Made by a program: the position numbers and the translations under genes
The notes under the pieces: model-generated
What the model saw: the letters and a program-made list of their open reading frames with translations, nothing else
What the model was told of the DNA's origin: nothing
The model's database searches: none
NCBI RefSeq assembly: GCF_037072025.1
Contig: NZ_JAXHDD010000001.1
Coordinates: 186,001-250,000, forward strand
DNA from: Pseudogracilibacillus sp037072025
Lineage (GTDB): Bacteria > Bacillota > Bacilli > Bacillales > Amphibacillaceae
Reading direction: 5' to 3'
Length of the DNA stretch: 64,000 bases
Shown here: one piece after another, positions 1 to 8,263 of the stretch
How positions within the stretch are numbered: position 1 is the stretch's first letter
Layout: each line of letters opens with the position of its first letter

Positions 1-2840
1 TGTAAAAAAGACAAGTGATTTTCTAACGTTACATCAAGACGATTCGCTTGTACTTCTTTTTCCTGAATTTCTTGGACAAATTTATCATGTAATTTATATA
101 ATTGCTTAATTTCCCTTTCTTCGTCTTCGGTTAGTTGAATTTTGCGTTTACGATCGACTTGCTTCATTTCAATATTTTTTACTGTATATTCACGTTTATT
201 TTTATAGATTTCAATTTCTTCGGCAATTTGTGTTTCAGTGGTTGAATCTTTTTCCGTTTCTAATAATTGATTAAGTTGAGAAATAATAGATTTATATTCA
301 TTTTCTTGTTCAGTAAGTTGACTATTCAAACTAGTTATTCTTTCAAGTAAACTCTTTTTTCTTTCCTCTTGCTCAGCAATTGTAACATGTAATTCATGTA
401 ATCTATTTTCTATATTTCGCTTATTATTTTGTATTTCCTCTTGTTCGTTGGTCAGTTTCTCAATTGTTTGCTCAATGCTATTTATTTTCACCTGTATTTC
501 TTCTAATTTACTTGTTACATTTTTTAAATCTATTCGAAGTTTTAATGCTTCTTCTTTTTTTAGCTGATTATTTAATCGGTATGTTGCTAATTCATCTGTA
601 GCAGATTGCAATTTAATCGCTAATTCATTTTGCTTTTTTTGTTCTTTTTGTAACGTTTCATTTAATGCTTGCTGGTGGACTTCTTTTTGTTTTATCCATT
701 CTTCTCGCTGCCGGATTGAATTTTTTACATTATTCATATCTTCTATAAAGGAGTCTCTGCGCATATAGAAACGTTCTAATTTCTCTGACAATAATACAAT
801 CTCTTTTTCTCTTGTAAACAAAGATTGATTTGCCTTCTTTTTTGCCCCCCCAGACATCGAACCTCCCGGGAAAACAACATCACCATCTAATGTAACAATC
901 CGATATCTTCTATTCGTTAACCCGGCAATAGTACTCGCATGACGTAAATCTTCTGTCAAAATAACATTGCCCATTAAATGTTCAACTACTTTTAAGTACT
1001 TATCTTTCGTATTTACTAAATCACTTGCTATGCCAATAAACCCTGGTTGTTTTTCTAATTGTTTAATCAGCCTATCGGAAATAGTTCGTGCTTCAATTGA
1101 TTCGATTGGTAAAAAAGTGGCTCGACCTTTGTTTTCCTTTTTTAACCACTGAATTACTTCCCGAGCTACTTTATCGTTTGGCACAACAACATGTTGTGCC
1201 TGGGCTCCTAGAATAGTATCGATTGCCGTCATATAATCTGTAGGAACATCGATCAAATCTACTACTGCACCATAAATCTCGGTTAATCTATTTTCTTTGC
1301 TAGCTTGTAATATCTCTTTTACCCCATAAAAATACCCTTGAAAGCTTTCTTTCATTTCTTCTAGCATTTCTTTCCGCGAAGTAATGGTAGCTATTTGCTC
1401 ATTTCCTTCATAAAGTTTTTGTTGCATTACTTCATATTCGTCCCGTTGTTTCAAGAGTCTTTCCTCTGCCTGCAAAAGAGCTTGTTCATTAGTATCAATA
1501 TTGTCTGTAAGCTCCTTAATCATACGTTCAACTGCTTTATGAAGTGCAGATAACTTCTCTTCTTTTTCAATAACATATTGATATTCATGAGATTCTGAAT
1601 TCGCCTTATTTTCCACCTTTTCTAATTGGCTTTCTATTGTTTGTTTATCATTTTGTAAAACAGCTTGTTCATTTAAGTACTCAATATAATCAGATTTTAA
1701 ATCCTCTATTTGTTCGTTTAATTCATTAAGCCCTTGAGCTAATTTTCTCTCTAATTGCTCCTTCTCTGTCAGCGATTTCTCTAGGTGATTGGTTACTACT
1801 TGAACGTTTTCATTCTCTGTTTCTATTTGCTTTTTTAACTGTTCGATTCGTTCCGTTTTTAATTCTTTCTCTTGTAGTAACTTTTGTTTATTTTCTTGCA
1901 AATGTTTAAGACGTTCTTTCCAAACATTCCGTTTTCCTTCAAATTGCTCTAATTGTTCTGTTAATGTTAATAAATCATTTTGAAGTGCATCAATCTCTCT
2001 TTCTAAATTTTGTATATCTTGGCGTTGTTTTGCTAATGCAGCTTCTCTTTTCTGAATAATTGTCTTCTTCTCGACTTCTCTGAGTTTTTTTTCTTCAATT
2101 TCGGATAACAGCTGTTTCCAATTTACATGCAGTTGTTCGATTTCTGTAACTAAAAGTGCAATTTCTACTTTTTTTAATTCTGCTTTTTTCTCCTGATACT
2201 TTTTAGCGGTTGTCGCTTGGTGTTTTAGCGGTTCTATTTGTTGTTCAATTTCATGGATTATATCTTCAACACGATCCAAATTGTCTGCGGTTTCTGTTAA
2301 TTTAAATTGTGCTTGATTCTTTCGTTGTTTATATTTTAATACTCCTGCCGCTTCTTCAAATATTGCTCTTCGTTCCTCTGCTTTCGAACTTAAAATTTCA
2401 TCGATTTTACCTTGTCCAATAATGGAAAACGATTCACGTCCAAGTCCTGTGTCCATAAATAAATCGACAATATCTTTTAAACGACAGGGTTGTTTGTTAA
2501 TGAAAAATTCACTTTCACCTGATCGATAAACACGTCTCGTTATATTCACCTCGTTATAGTCGATAGGTAACTTTTCATCATGATTGTTTAAAATAAGCGC
2601 TACTTCCGCAAAATTGAGAGCATTTCTCGTTTCACTTCCTTGGAAGATAATATCCTCCATTTTCTTTCCTCTTAAAGAACGTGCAGATTGTTCTCCAAGA
2701 ACCCAACGTATAGCATCAATAATATTACTTTTTCCACTTCCATTTGGTCCCACGACTGCTGTGACACCAGGGACAAATTCTACTTGAATACGTTCAGCAA
2801 AGGACTTAAAGCCGACTGATTCTAAACGTTTTAAAAACAT
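1..2840 (-). CDS. smc: Chromosome segregation ATPase SMC (N-terminal ~946 residues; runs off the left edge)
   Basis: SMC forms the condensin core with ScpA and ScpB and organises and segregates the nucleoid. The visible part starts MFLKRLESVGFKSFAER and has the Walker A motif GPNGSGKSN at residues 31-39. It continues through the ABC head N-lobe, a long coiled coil rich in Glu/Lys/Gln, a hinge around the 0.8-1.3 kb region, and returning coiled coil. The C-terminal signature motif and Walker B lie beyond the window. The start is the ATG at 2838-2840 with a GGAGAATG-type ribosome site just upstream. It lies downstream of rnc, as in B. subtilis, but here about 950 bp, a plus-strand gene and a repeat element separate the two. 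Confidence 0.97.
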   Translation of the reverse strand, partial: MFLKRLESVGFKSFAERIQVEFVPGVTAVVGPNGSGKSNIIDAIRWVLGEQSARSLRGKKMEDIIFQGSETRNALNFAEVALILNNHDEKLPIDYNEVNITRRVYRSGESEFFINKQPCRLKDIVDLFMDTGLGRESFSIIGQGKIDEILSSKAEERRAIFEEAAGVLKYKQRKNQAQFKLTETADNLDRVEDIIHEIEQQIEPLKHQATTAKKYQEKKAELKKVEIALLVTEIEQLHVNWKQLLSEIEEKKLREVEKKTIIQKREAALAKQRQDIQNLEREIDALQNDLLTLTEQLEQFEGKRNVWKERLKHLQENKQKLLQEKELKTERIEQLKKQIETENENVQVVTNHLEKSLTEKEQLERKLAQGLNELNEQIEDLKSDYIEYLNEQAVLQNDKQTIESQLEKVENKANSESHEYQYVIEKEEKLSALHKAVERMIKELTDNIDTNEQALLQAEERLLKQRDEYEVMQQKLYEGNEQIATITSRKEMLEEMKESFQGYFYGVKEILQASKENRLTEIYGAVVDLIDVPTDYMTAIDTILGAQAQHVVVPNDKVAREVIQWLKKENKGRATFLPIESIEARTISDRLIKQLEKQPGFIGIASDLVNTKDKYLKVVEHLMGNVILTEDLRHASTIAGLTNRRYRIVTLDGDVVFPGGSMSGGAKKKANQSLFTREKEIVLLSEKLERFYMRRDSFIEDMNNVKNSIRQREEWIKQKEVHQQALNETLQKEQKKQNELAIKLQSATDELATYRLNNQLKKEEALKLRIDLKNVTSKLEEIQVKINSIEQTIEKLTNEQEEIQNNKRNIENRLHELHVTIAEQEERKKSLLERITSLNSQLTEQENEYKSIISQLNQLLETEKDSTTETQIAEEIEIYKNKREYTVKNIEMKQVDRKRKIQLTEDEEREIKQLYKLHDKFVQEIQEKEVQANRLDVTLENHLSFL

Positions 2841-2992
2841 AATCATTCTCCTTAGGATAAAAACTAAAACTGTTACATATCTATGTGTATAAGCGAAATG
2901 GTTTTTAAAAAGGTTGTGTTATTCTATCTATCATTGTAAACTAAATCTAAGCTATTTTATATATTTTTATATACATATTGTGGGGTGCTTAA

Positions 2993-3217
2993 ATGAATTT
3001 AGATAAACCATCACAGGAAAACTTGAAATACATTCTTGAACAATTAGGTGAAAAATTGGGCGTTGCGAATCGCATTTTACTGGATGAGAAAGATTACGAT
3101 TTAAATCGATATGATGATTTAAAATTTTTATATGATCATGTAGTAAAATCAGGTTCATTAAGTCCGCAAGAGACACATGCATTTATTGATGAATTACGTA
3201 CTGTTAGAAAAGCTTAA
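2993..3217 (+). CDS. UPF0435 (DUF1128) small protein, YfkK-like
   Basis: A 74-residue soluble protein, MNLDKPSQENLKYILEQLGE at the start, with the YDDLKFLYDHV and SPQETHAFIDELRTVRK segments that I recognise from the UPF0435/DUF1128 family of Firmicutes. The family has no established function. It reads opposite to smc and rnc and sits between them, where B. subtilis has no such gene, so it was probably moved here. A GGGG-type ribosome site lies about 10 nt upstream of the ATG. No signal peptide or membrane segment is visible. Family assignment is from memory of the sequence pattern. Confidence 0.75.
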   Translation: MNLDKPSQENLKYILEQLGEKLGVANRILLDEKDYDLNRYDDLKFLYDHVVKSGSLSPQETHAFIDELRTVRKA

Positions 3218-3289
3218 AAATTAAATCACAATGAGGATGGGAAGAAAATCTTTTTATCAAATCTACTTCTCTAAGTTTATAGCTAAATT

Positions 3290-3705
3290 CCATAAACTGT
3301 GCAGTAACTTGAATAATTTTCTTTGTAAATATCAAACAAAGTTGCGATGTAAATACCGCTACGGAAATACACTCCGCTTTCCACGGGCGGCTGATGAGCC
3401 TCCTCGTCGCTTCGCTCCTGCGTAGTCTCACCGAGGCCTTTCCTCCCGTAGGAGTCTCCGTGTATTTCCTTCGCTGCGATGTGCATAGTAACAACTCTGC
3501 TCCGTTTGATACTACTATTATAATGGTTGATTGGAGCCGGAGGGTAGTCGACTCCTGCGGGAAAAGCACGTGTCTAAAGACCCCGCAGGAAGCGGTTTTC
3601 TTCCGATGAGGGCTAAAGCCGTGCCTAAGGATGCGCGAACTGCCCGGAGGCGGAAATCAACGAAGCTGTTACTAATTTACAAATTTTCACTACTCAACAG
3701 TATCC
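3290..3705. repeat. Dispersed element A, 416 bp, G+C-rich palindromic core
   Basis: It runs from ccataaactgtgcagtaact to aacagtatcc and is nearly identical (about 8 mismatches, same 416 bp length) to the element at 26583-26998. The ends are imperfectly inverted (ATAAACTGTGCAGTA against ATACTGTTGAGTA). Inside, ggaaatacac (3363-3372) pairs with gtgtatttcc (3459-3468), and tcctgcggg (3552-3560) pairs with cccgcagga near 3582-3590. It is much richer in G+C than the flanks. It fills the gap between the UPF0435 gene and rnc. Short open frames cross it on both strands but none has a ribosome site, so I regard it as non-coding, MITE-like DNA. Confidence 0.85.
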
Positions 3706-3790
3706 TTTAACTACATATCTAAGATTAAAGTATGTTAAAACTCTAAACTTTCTAGCTTTTAATCGTTCGTCTTTAAAATCGCATATCTTT

Positions 3791-4483
3791 TTATTCGTTA
3801 TTCTTAGCTAATTCTTCCAACATTCGTTTGGCGGCACATTGTTCTGCTTCTTTTTTTGAATTACCAATCCCTCTAGTACGTACATCTCCATTTACAATTG
3901 CTTCAGCTACAAATTTTTTTCGATGAGCAGGCCCTTTCTCTTCGATAATAAGGTATTCCAGCGTATTTTTCTGATCTTCTTGAATTACTTCTTGTAATTT
4001 TGTTTTATAATCCATCGCATACGAAAAAGCATCAGTTATTATATTCGGAAATATTTGTTTTTCCAAAAAATCTTGGCATACGGTCATTCCTTGATCCAAA
4101 TACAGTGCGCCAAGTAAAGCTTCAAATACATCCGCTAATAAAGCTTGTCTGTTTCGGCCACCTGTTCGTTCTTCTCCTTTACCGAGTAGGATATAATGAT
4201 TTAATTCCAAAACTTCAGCAAAATGAAATAACGATTCTTCACAAACAATACTTGCTCTTAATTTTGTTAGTTCACCTTCACTCATTTCGGGAAATTTATT
4301 GTATAAAAAATCCGAAACAGCTAGTTCTAATACAGCGTCTCCCAAGAATTCCAACCGTTCATTATCAGACAAATGTTTTTTCTGATGCTCATTCACATAA
4401 GATGAATGTGTAAAAGCCTGTCTTATTATATCTTTATTCTGAAAAGAAATTGCTAATGTCTCTTCAAGCCTTTTTACATTCAT
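3791..4483 (-). CDS. rnc: Ribonuclease III
   Basis: Cleaves double-stranded RNA in rRNA processing and in sense-antisense RNA turnover. The 230-residue protein has the catalytic signature NERLEFLGDAV at residues 41-51 and the second acidic segment LLADVFEALLGALYLD near 113-128. A C-terminal double-stranded RNA-binding domain spans about residues 155-227 and ends in the typical SKKEAEQCAAKRMLEEL helix. Length is normal for Bacillaceae. It is downstream of acpP, as in B. subtilis, but a hairpin and about 130 bp separate them. Confidence 0.97.
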   Translation of the reverse strand: MNVKRLEETLAISFQNKDIIRQAFTHSSYVNEHQKKHLSDNERLEFLGDAVLELAVSDFLYNKFPEMSEGELTKLRASIVCEESLFHFAEVLELNHYILLGKGEERTGGRNRQALLADVFEALLGALYLDQGMTVCQDFLEKQIFPNIITDAFSYAMDYKTKLQEVIQEDQKNTLEYLIIEEKGPAHRKKFVAEAIVNGDVRTRGIGNSKKEAEQCAAKRMLEELAKNNE

Positions 4484-4515
4484 AATAGCTCTCCTTTTTA
4501 ATTTTATAAAACAAA

Positions 4516-4541
4516 TGAAAAGTCCCGCAACATGCGAGACT
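4516..4541 (-). terminator. Weak intrinsic terminator or processing hairpin between acpP and rnc
   Basis: On the minus strand AGTCTCGCA-TGT-TGCGGGACT forms a 9-bp stem with one G-U pair, followed by TTTTC. The T run is short, so it may only reduce read-through from acpP into rnc. Confidence 0.5.
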
Positions 4542-4617
4542 TAAATTTTTTTGGTAGTTACAAAGTACTCTTATGTATACTACTAATATTTTGTATAATA
4601 ACAATTTTTATACTAGC

Positions 4618-4851
4618 TTATTTATTTTCTTCTATATAGTTAACAGCATCACCCACTGTGTTGATGCTTTCAGCTTCTTCATCAGCAATTTCAAGATCAA
4701 ACTCATCCTCTAATTCCATAACAAGCTCAACTACATCTAATGAATCTGCTTCTAAATCGTCTCTAAAAGAGGCTTCCATTGTAACTTGTGATTCTTCTAC
4801 ATCCAATTGTTCTACAATGATTTCTTTCACTTTTTCAAATACATCTGACAT
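4618..4851 (-). CDS. acpP: Acyl carrier protein
   Basis: Carries growing acyl chains on a phosphopantetheine arm during type II fatty acid synthesis. The 77-residue, very acidic protein has the modification site EADSLDVVEL with Ser37. I chose the ATG giving MSDVFEKVKE because GGAGGTG lies 8 nt upstream; an in-frame ATG three codons earlier overlaps that ribosome site. It follows fabG in the fapR-plsX-fabD-fabG-acpP cluster. Confidence 0.97.
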   Translation of the reverse strand: MSDVFEKVKEIIVEQLDVEESQVTMEASFRDDLEADSLDVVELVMELEDEFDLEIADEEAESINTVGDAVNYIEENK

Positions 4852-4912
4852 CTCTTTCACCTCCCTCCAATAGTATATGTGAATTAATATAAAATTACTA
4901 GTTTGACTCTAC

Positions 4913-5656
4913 CTACATTACCATTCCACCGTCAACATGTATCGTTTGCCCAGTAATATATTTAGCATCATCCGTCGCTAAAAAGCAAACAACATTTGCA
5001 ATGTCCTCCGGTTCGCCAAGTTTTTTCAAAGGTATTTGAGACAGTATGTCATCTTTTTGGTCTTCTGTTAAAACATCCGTCATGTCAGTAGTGATAAATC
5101 CAGGTGCAACCGCATTGACTAGAATGTTTCTTGTTGCTAGTTCCTTTGCAGTTGATTTCGTTAATCCAATTAATCCTGCTTTAGCAGCTACATAGTTTGC
5201 CTGTCCTGGATTTCCACTGACACCAACGATAGAAGCAATATTAATAATTTTACCATAGCGTTGTTTCATCATCTGTCTAGTGACTGCTTTTGTACATAAA
5301 AAAGCCCCTTTTAAGTTTGTTTCAATTACTTGATCAAACTCTTCCACTTTCATCCGCATTAATAAATTATCTTTCGTTATTCCAGCATTGTTTACTAAAA
5401 TATCTAAACGACCAAATTCCTTCGTAACTTCTTTTATCATTGCCTTTACATCTTGTTCGTCTGCTACATTAGCACGGATTTTAATTGCTTTTACTCCTAA
5501 ATCATGAAGTTCTTGAACAACTTCTTCGGCTTTTTGCTCATTTCCAGCATAGTTCACAGCTACGTTTACACCTTTTTTACCTAGTTCAAGTGCAATCGAT
5601 CGTCCAATTCCACGTGAAGATCCCGTGACAAGGGCAATTTTTCCTTCAAGAGACAT
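4913..5656 (-). CDS. fabG: 3-oxoacyl-ACP reductase FabG
   Basis: NADPH-dependent reductase for the first reduction step of each fatty acid elongation round. From the chosen start (MSLEGKIALVTG, 247 residues) it has the nucleotide-binding GSSRGIG at about 12-18, NNAG near 89-92, the catalytic Ser at about 142, and YVAAK at 155-159. The ATG three codons upstream abuts GGAGG directly, while the chosen ATG has a 9-nt spacing and gives the usual FabG length. It almost abuts fabD. Confidence 0.95.
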   Translation of the reverse strand: MSLEGKIALVTGSSRGIGRSIALELGKKGVNVAVNYAGNEQKAEEVVQELHDLGVKAIKIRANVADEQDVKAMIKEVTKEFGRLDILVNNAGITKDNLLMRMKVEEFDQVIETNLKGAFLCTKAVTRQMMKQRYGKIINIASIVGVSGNPGQANYVAAKAGLIGLTKSTAKELATRNILVNAVAPGFITTDMTDVLTEDQKDDILSQIPLKKLGEPEDIANVVCFLATDDAKYITGQTIHVDGGMVM

Positions 5657-5657
5657 C

Positions 5658-6599
5658 TTACTCATCCTCCTTATACCATGACAAAAATTGTGAGAAAGAT
5701 GCAGTATCTTCTATTGCAAATGTTTTAATTTTCCGGTCAATTTTTCTCACTAGTCCACTTAAGACTTTACCTGTACCTACTTCAACAAAAGCATCGACAT
5801 TTTCTTTCAGCAAATTTCGAATGGATTGTTCAAATCGAACTGGAGAATACAATTGCCTAATTAATAATTGTTTAATTTCACTCTTATCTGTTACCGCTTC
5901 TGCTGTCACATTTGCATAAACTGGCACTTCCGCATTGCGAACATTTACTTGATTAAGAGAAACTTGAAATTCATCATTAGCCGGTTGCATTAAACGGGAA
6001 TGAAATGGACCACTTACATTTAGTGGTAATACTCGCCTTGCTCCAGCTTCTTTTAAAAGTATTTCAGCTTGGTCAACACCGGCTCGTGAACCTGAAATTA
6101 CAATTTGTCCAGGACAATTTAAATTAGCAATATCGACAATTTCTGTTTCGTCAACCTTATCCAGTTCTCTTTGTATAGTATTTTCATCCAAACCTAATAC
6201 TGCTGCCATTGTACCTTTCCCTTTTGGAAAAGCTTGTTCCATTAACCTGCCGCGAGTTGCCACAAGCGGGAGTGCTTCCTCGATAGAAAGAGATTGTGCT
6301 GCGACGAGAGCGCTATATTCGCCAAGACTATGACCAATTGTTGCGATAGGCTGAATATTTTCTTTAGCAAGTAGTGAAAATGCTGCAATACTACTTAATA
6401 ATAAGGCGGGTTGTGCATTTTCAGTTTCTGTTAATATCTCCGCTGGACCATTAAACATTATATCCGTAATATCTTTATTCAAACTCTCATTAGCAAGTTT
6501 ATATAGTTGCTTTATTTCATCGTGTTGGTCGTAAAAATCTTTTCCCATTCCTACGACTTGAGAACCTTGTCCTGGGAACATGCATACAATTCTTTTCAT
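5658..6599 (-). CDS. fabD: Malonyl-CoA:ACP transacylase FabD
   Basis: Transfers malonyl groups from CoA to ACP to supply the elongation cycle. The 313-residue protein has GQGSQ at 10-14, the nucleophile elbow GHSLGEYSA with Ser91, and the catalytic GPFHSRLM His at about 199. Length and motifs are standard. The start is one base after plsX, showing a tightly packed operon. Confidence 0.97.
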   Translation of the reverse strand: MKRIVCMFPGQGSQVVGMGKDFYDQHDEIKQLYKLANESLNKDITDIMFNGPAEILTETENAQPALLLSSIAAFSLLAKENIQPIATIGHSLGEYSALVAAQSLSIEEALPLVATRGRLMEQAFPKGKGTMAAVLGLDENTIQRELDKVDETEIVDIANLNCPGQIVISGSRAGVDQAEILLKEAGARRVLPLNVSGPFHSRLMQPANDEFQVSLNQVNVRNAEVPVYANVTAEAVTDKSEIKQLLIRQLYSPVRFEQSIRNLLKENVDAFVEVGTGKVLSGLVRKIDRKIKTFAIEDTASFSQFLSWYKEDE

Positions 6600-6600
6600 C

Positions 6601-7599
6601 TTAGTCCACCTCTAGTTCTAACGTTTTAATTGTTTCTCCAATTGTCCCAATTACATTATTTTCAATCATATGGCAGGCCTGTTTTATTGTATGATAAATT
6701 GAACGATCATTCGATGATCCATGTGATTTAATAACTGGTGCAGATAATCCAAAAAGGGCTGCTCCCCCGTATTCTGGATAATCCAGCTGTTCTTTTAAAT
6801 TTTTTAAATCACCTTTAATTAACCCAGCGGCAAATTTTGTTTTTAATGACGACGTTAATGTCTGTTTTAACAACTTCATTACATGAAGCGCTGTTCCTTC
6901 AATTGCTTTTAGTGTTATATTACCACTAAACCCATCTGTTACGACAACATCAGCGATTCCCTCTAACAGGTCTCTTGCTTCTATATTGCCAATAAAATTA
7001 ATCGGTGCAGTTGATAACTGTGCAAAAGCTTTTTTAGTTAACTGACTTCCTTTTCCATCTTCAGTTCCAACATTTAATAATCCAACTGTTGGTTTTTTAA
7101 TAAGTCGAACTTTTTCACTGTAAATAGAGCCCATGACTGCATATTGTACAAGGTTATGTGCATTTGCATCAACATTTGCACCTGCATCAAGCAGTAAAAA
7201 TCCTTTACCATTGGTCGTAGGTAATGTCGGACTAAGTGCTGGTCTGTCAATTCCTTTTGTTCTTCCTACAACAAACAATCCAGCTATTACAAGTGCTCCT
7301 GTATTTCCGGCAGATATACACGCATCAGCCTTTTTTTCTTTCACTTCATTTGCCATTAGAACGAGTGAAGAATTTTTCTTGCGACGGATAGCGCGAATTG
7401 GCTCTTCATCTCCACCAATAACTTCTTCCGTATGGATAATTGAAATACGCTCATTACTAGTTAAGTACTTTTTTATTTCCTTTTCGTCTCCAACTAATGT
7501 AATATGTAAATCTTTCACATCTGAAATTGCATTCATTGCGCCTTCTACAACAACTTTAGGGGCATTATCTCCACCCATTGCATCTATCGCTATTTTCAT
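6601..7599 (-). CDS. plsX: Phosphate acyltransferase PlsX
   Basis: Makes acyl-phosphate from acyl-ACP for phospholipid synthesis, feeding PlsY. The 332-residue protein starts MKIAIDAMGGDNAPK and has the GAGN(V/T)D-type segment LLLDAGANVDAN and the VVTDGFSGNITLKAIEG motif, all typical of the family. It lies between fapR and fabD, the conserved order for this regulon. Confidence 0.97.
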   Translation of the reverse strand: MKIAIDAMGGDNAPKVVVEGAMNAISDVKDLHITLVGDEKEIKKYLTSNERISIIHTEEVIGGDEEPIRAIRRKKNSSLVLMANEVKEKKADACISAGNTGALVIAGLFVVGRTKGIDRPALSPTLPTTNGKGFLLLDAGANVDANAHNLVQYAVMGSIYSEKVRLIKKPTVGLLNVGTEDGKGSQLTKKAFAQLSTAPINFIGNIEARDLLEGIADVVVTDGFSGNITLKAIEGTALHVMKLLKQTLTSSLKTKFAAGLIKGDLKNLKEQLDYPEYGGAALFGLSAPVIKSHGSSNDRSIYHTIKQACHMIENNVIGTIGETIKTLELEVD

Positions 7600-7601
7600 A
7601 T

Positions 7602-8174
7602 TTACTTCTCCTTCTCGCTAGAACGATACATGTGGAATATACCAGAAAAAACGACTTCATTTTTCACAAAACTATTAACGTGAACAACGGTGATCCCGTC
7701 TTCTTTAACTTCTTTAACTTCTGCCTTTGCAACAACTTGTTCATTTAATTTCACTTGTCTCTTAAACTTAATCTCTGATTTTCTAGTTAAAGCTAATTCA
7801 TCATCGATTACAGCAACTGCCAACGAATTAGCTTGTGCGAATAAATGGTGTCCTCGTGCTATTTTATTTCTAGAAAATACTTGTTCAGACTGTATTTTCA
7901 TAATTGAAATAGCACGTCGATCAAGTTCTAGATCGATAATATCTCCAATTACTTCGTCTAACGGAAGTGACTTCACCGTTTCATTCCATTGATTTGTTGC
8001 AACAGATTTGATTCTTTCACGAAGCTCTGGGATAGCAAGCTCTAAACGATCTAATCGTATTGTCTGTACACTGACATTAAAATAATTAGCTAGTTCTTCG
8101 TCCGTTATAAAAGGGGTTTCTTCAATTTTTTCTACTAGTAATTGTTGCCGCTCCATTTTTTTAAGCCTCATCAT
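7602..8174 (-). CDS. fapR: Fatty acid and phospholipid regulator FapR
   Basis: Malonyl-CoA-responsive repressor of the fab/pls genes. It has a DeoR-like helix-turn-helix at the N-terminus (TDEELANYFNVSVQTIRLDR) and a hot-dog thioesterase-like effector domain at the C-terminus (ARGHHLFAQANSLAVAVIDD). The start is uncertain. The most upstream ATG (8193-8195) overlaps the likely operator. ATG at 8172-8174 (MMRLKKMER) best matches the known N-terminus length, while MERQQLL at about 8156, preceded by TGATGAGG, is also possible. It leads the fapR-plsX-fabD-fabG-acpP operon and is probably autoregulated. Confidence 0.95.
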   Translation of the reverse strand: MMRLKKMERQQLLVEKIEETPFITDEELANYFNVSVQTIRLDRLELAIPELRERIKSVATNQWNETVKSLPLDEVIGDIIDLELDRRAISIMKIQSEQVFSRNKIARGHHLFAQANSLAVAVIDDELALTRKSEIKFKRQVKLNEQVVAKAEVKEVKEDGITVVHVNSFVKNEVVFSGIFHMYRSSEKEK

Positions 8175-8194
8175 TATCCACATCCATAGTGTCA

Positions 8195-8247
8195 TAATTA
8201 TGACTAGGTAATAACAGTAATATATAACACCATGTGTAATAATGCAA
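8195..8247 (-). promoter_or_regulatory. Candidate fapR operon promoter with FapR-like operator
   Basis: On the minus strand a -35 TTGCAT (8242-8247) and a -10 TATATT (8219-8224) are spaced 17 bp apart. Just downstream, TTATTACCTAGTCATAAT (about 8196-8213) resembles the FapR box, whose core TTAGTACCTA I recall from B. subtilis. The overlap with the transcription start fits repression. Promoter and operator are pattern calls only. Confidence 0.5.
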
Positions 8248-8263
8248 GTAGAATTTCGTATAT

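Noticed and set aside
3383..3440. cggctgatgagcc in the repeat core looks like a hammerhead ribozyme core
   Set aside because: The CTGATGA box is present, but the GAAA box after stem II and the cleavage-site strand are missing.
3204..3609. Open frames in elements A and B (67-121 residues) with similar proteins at both places
   Set aside because: The similarity only reflects the near-identical DNA; there is no ribosome site and the frames are not preserved in elements C and D.
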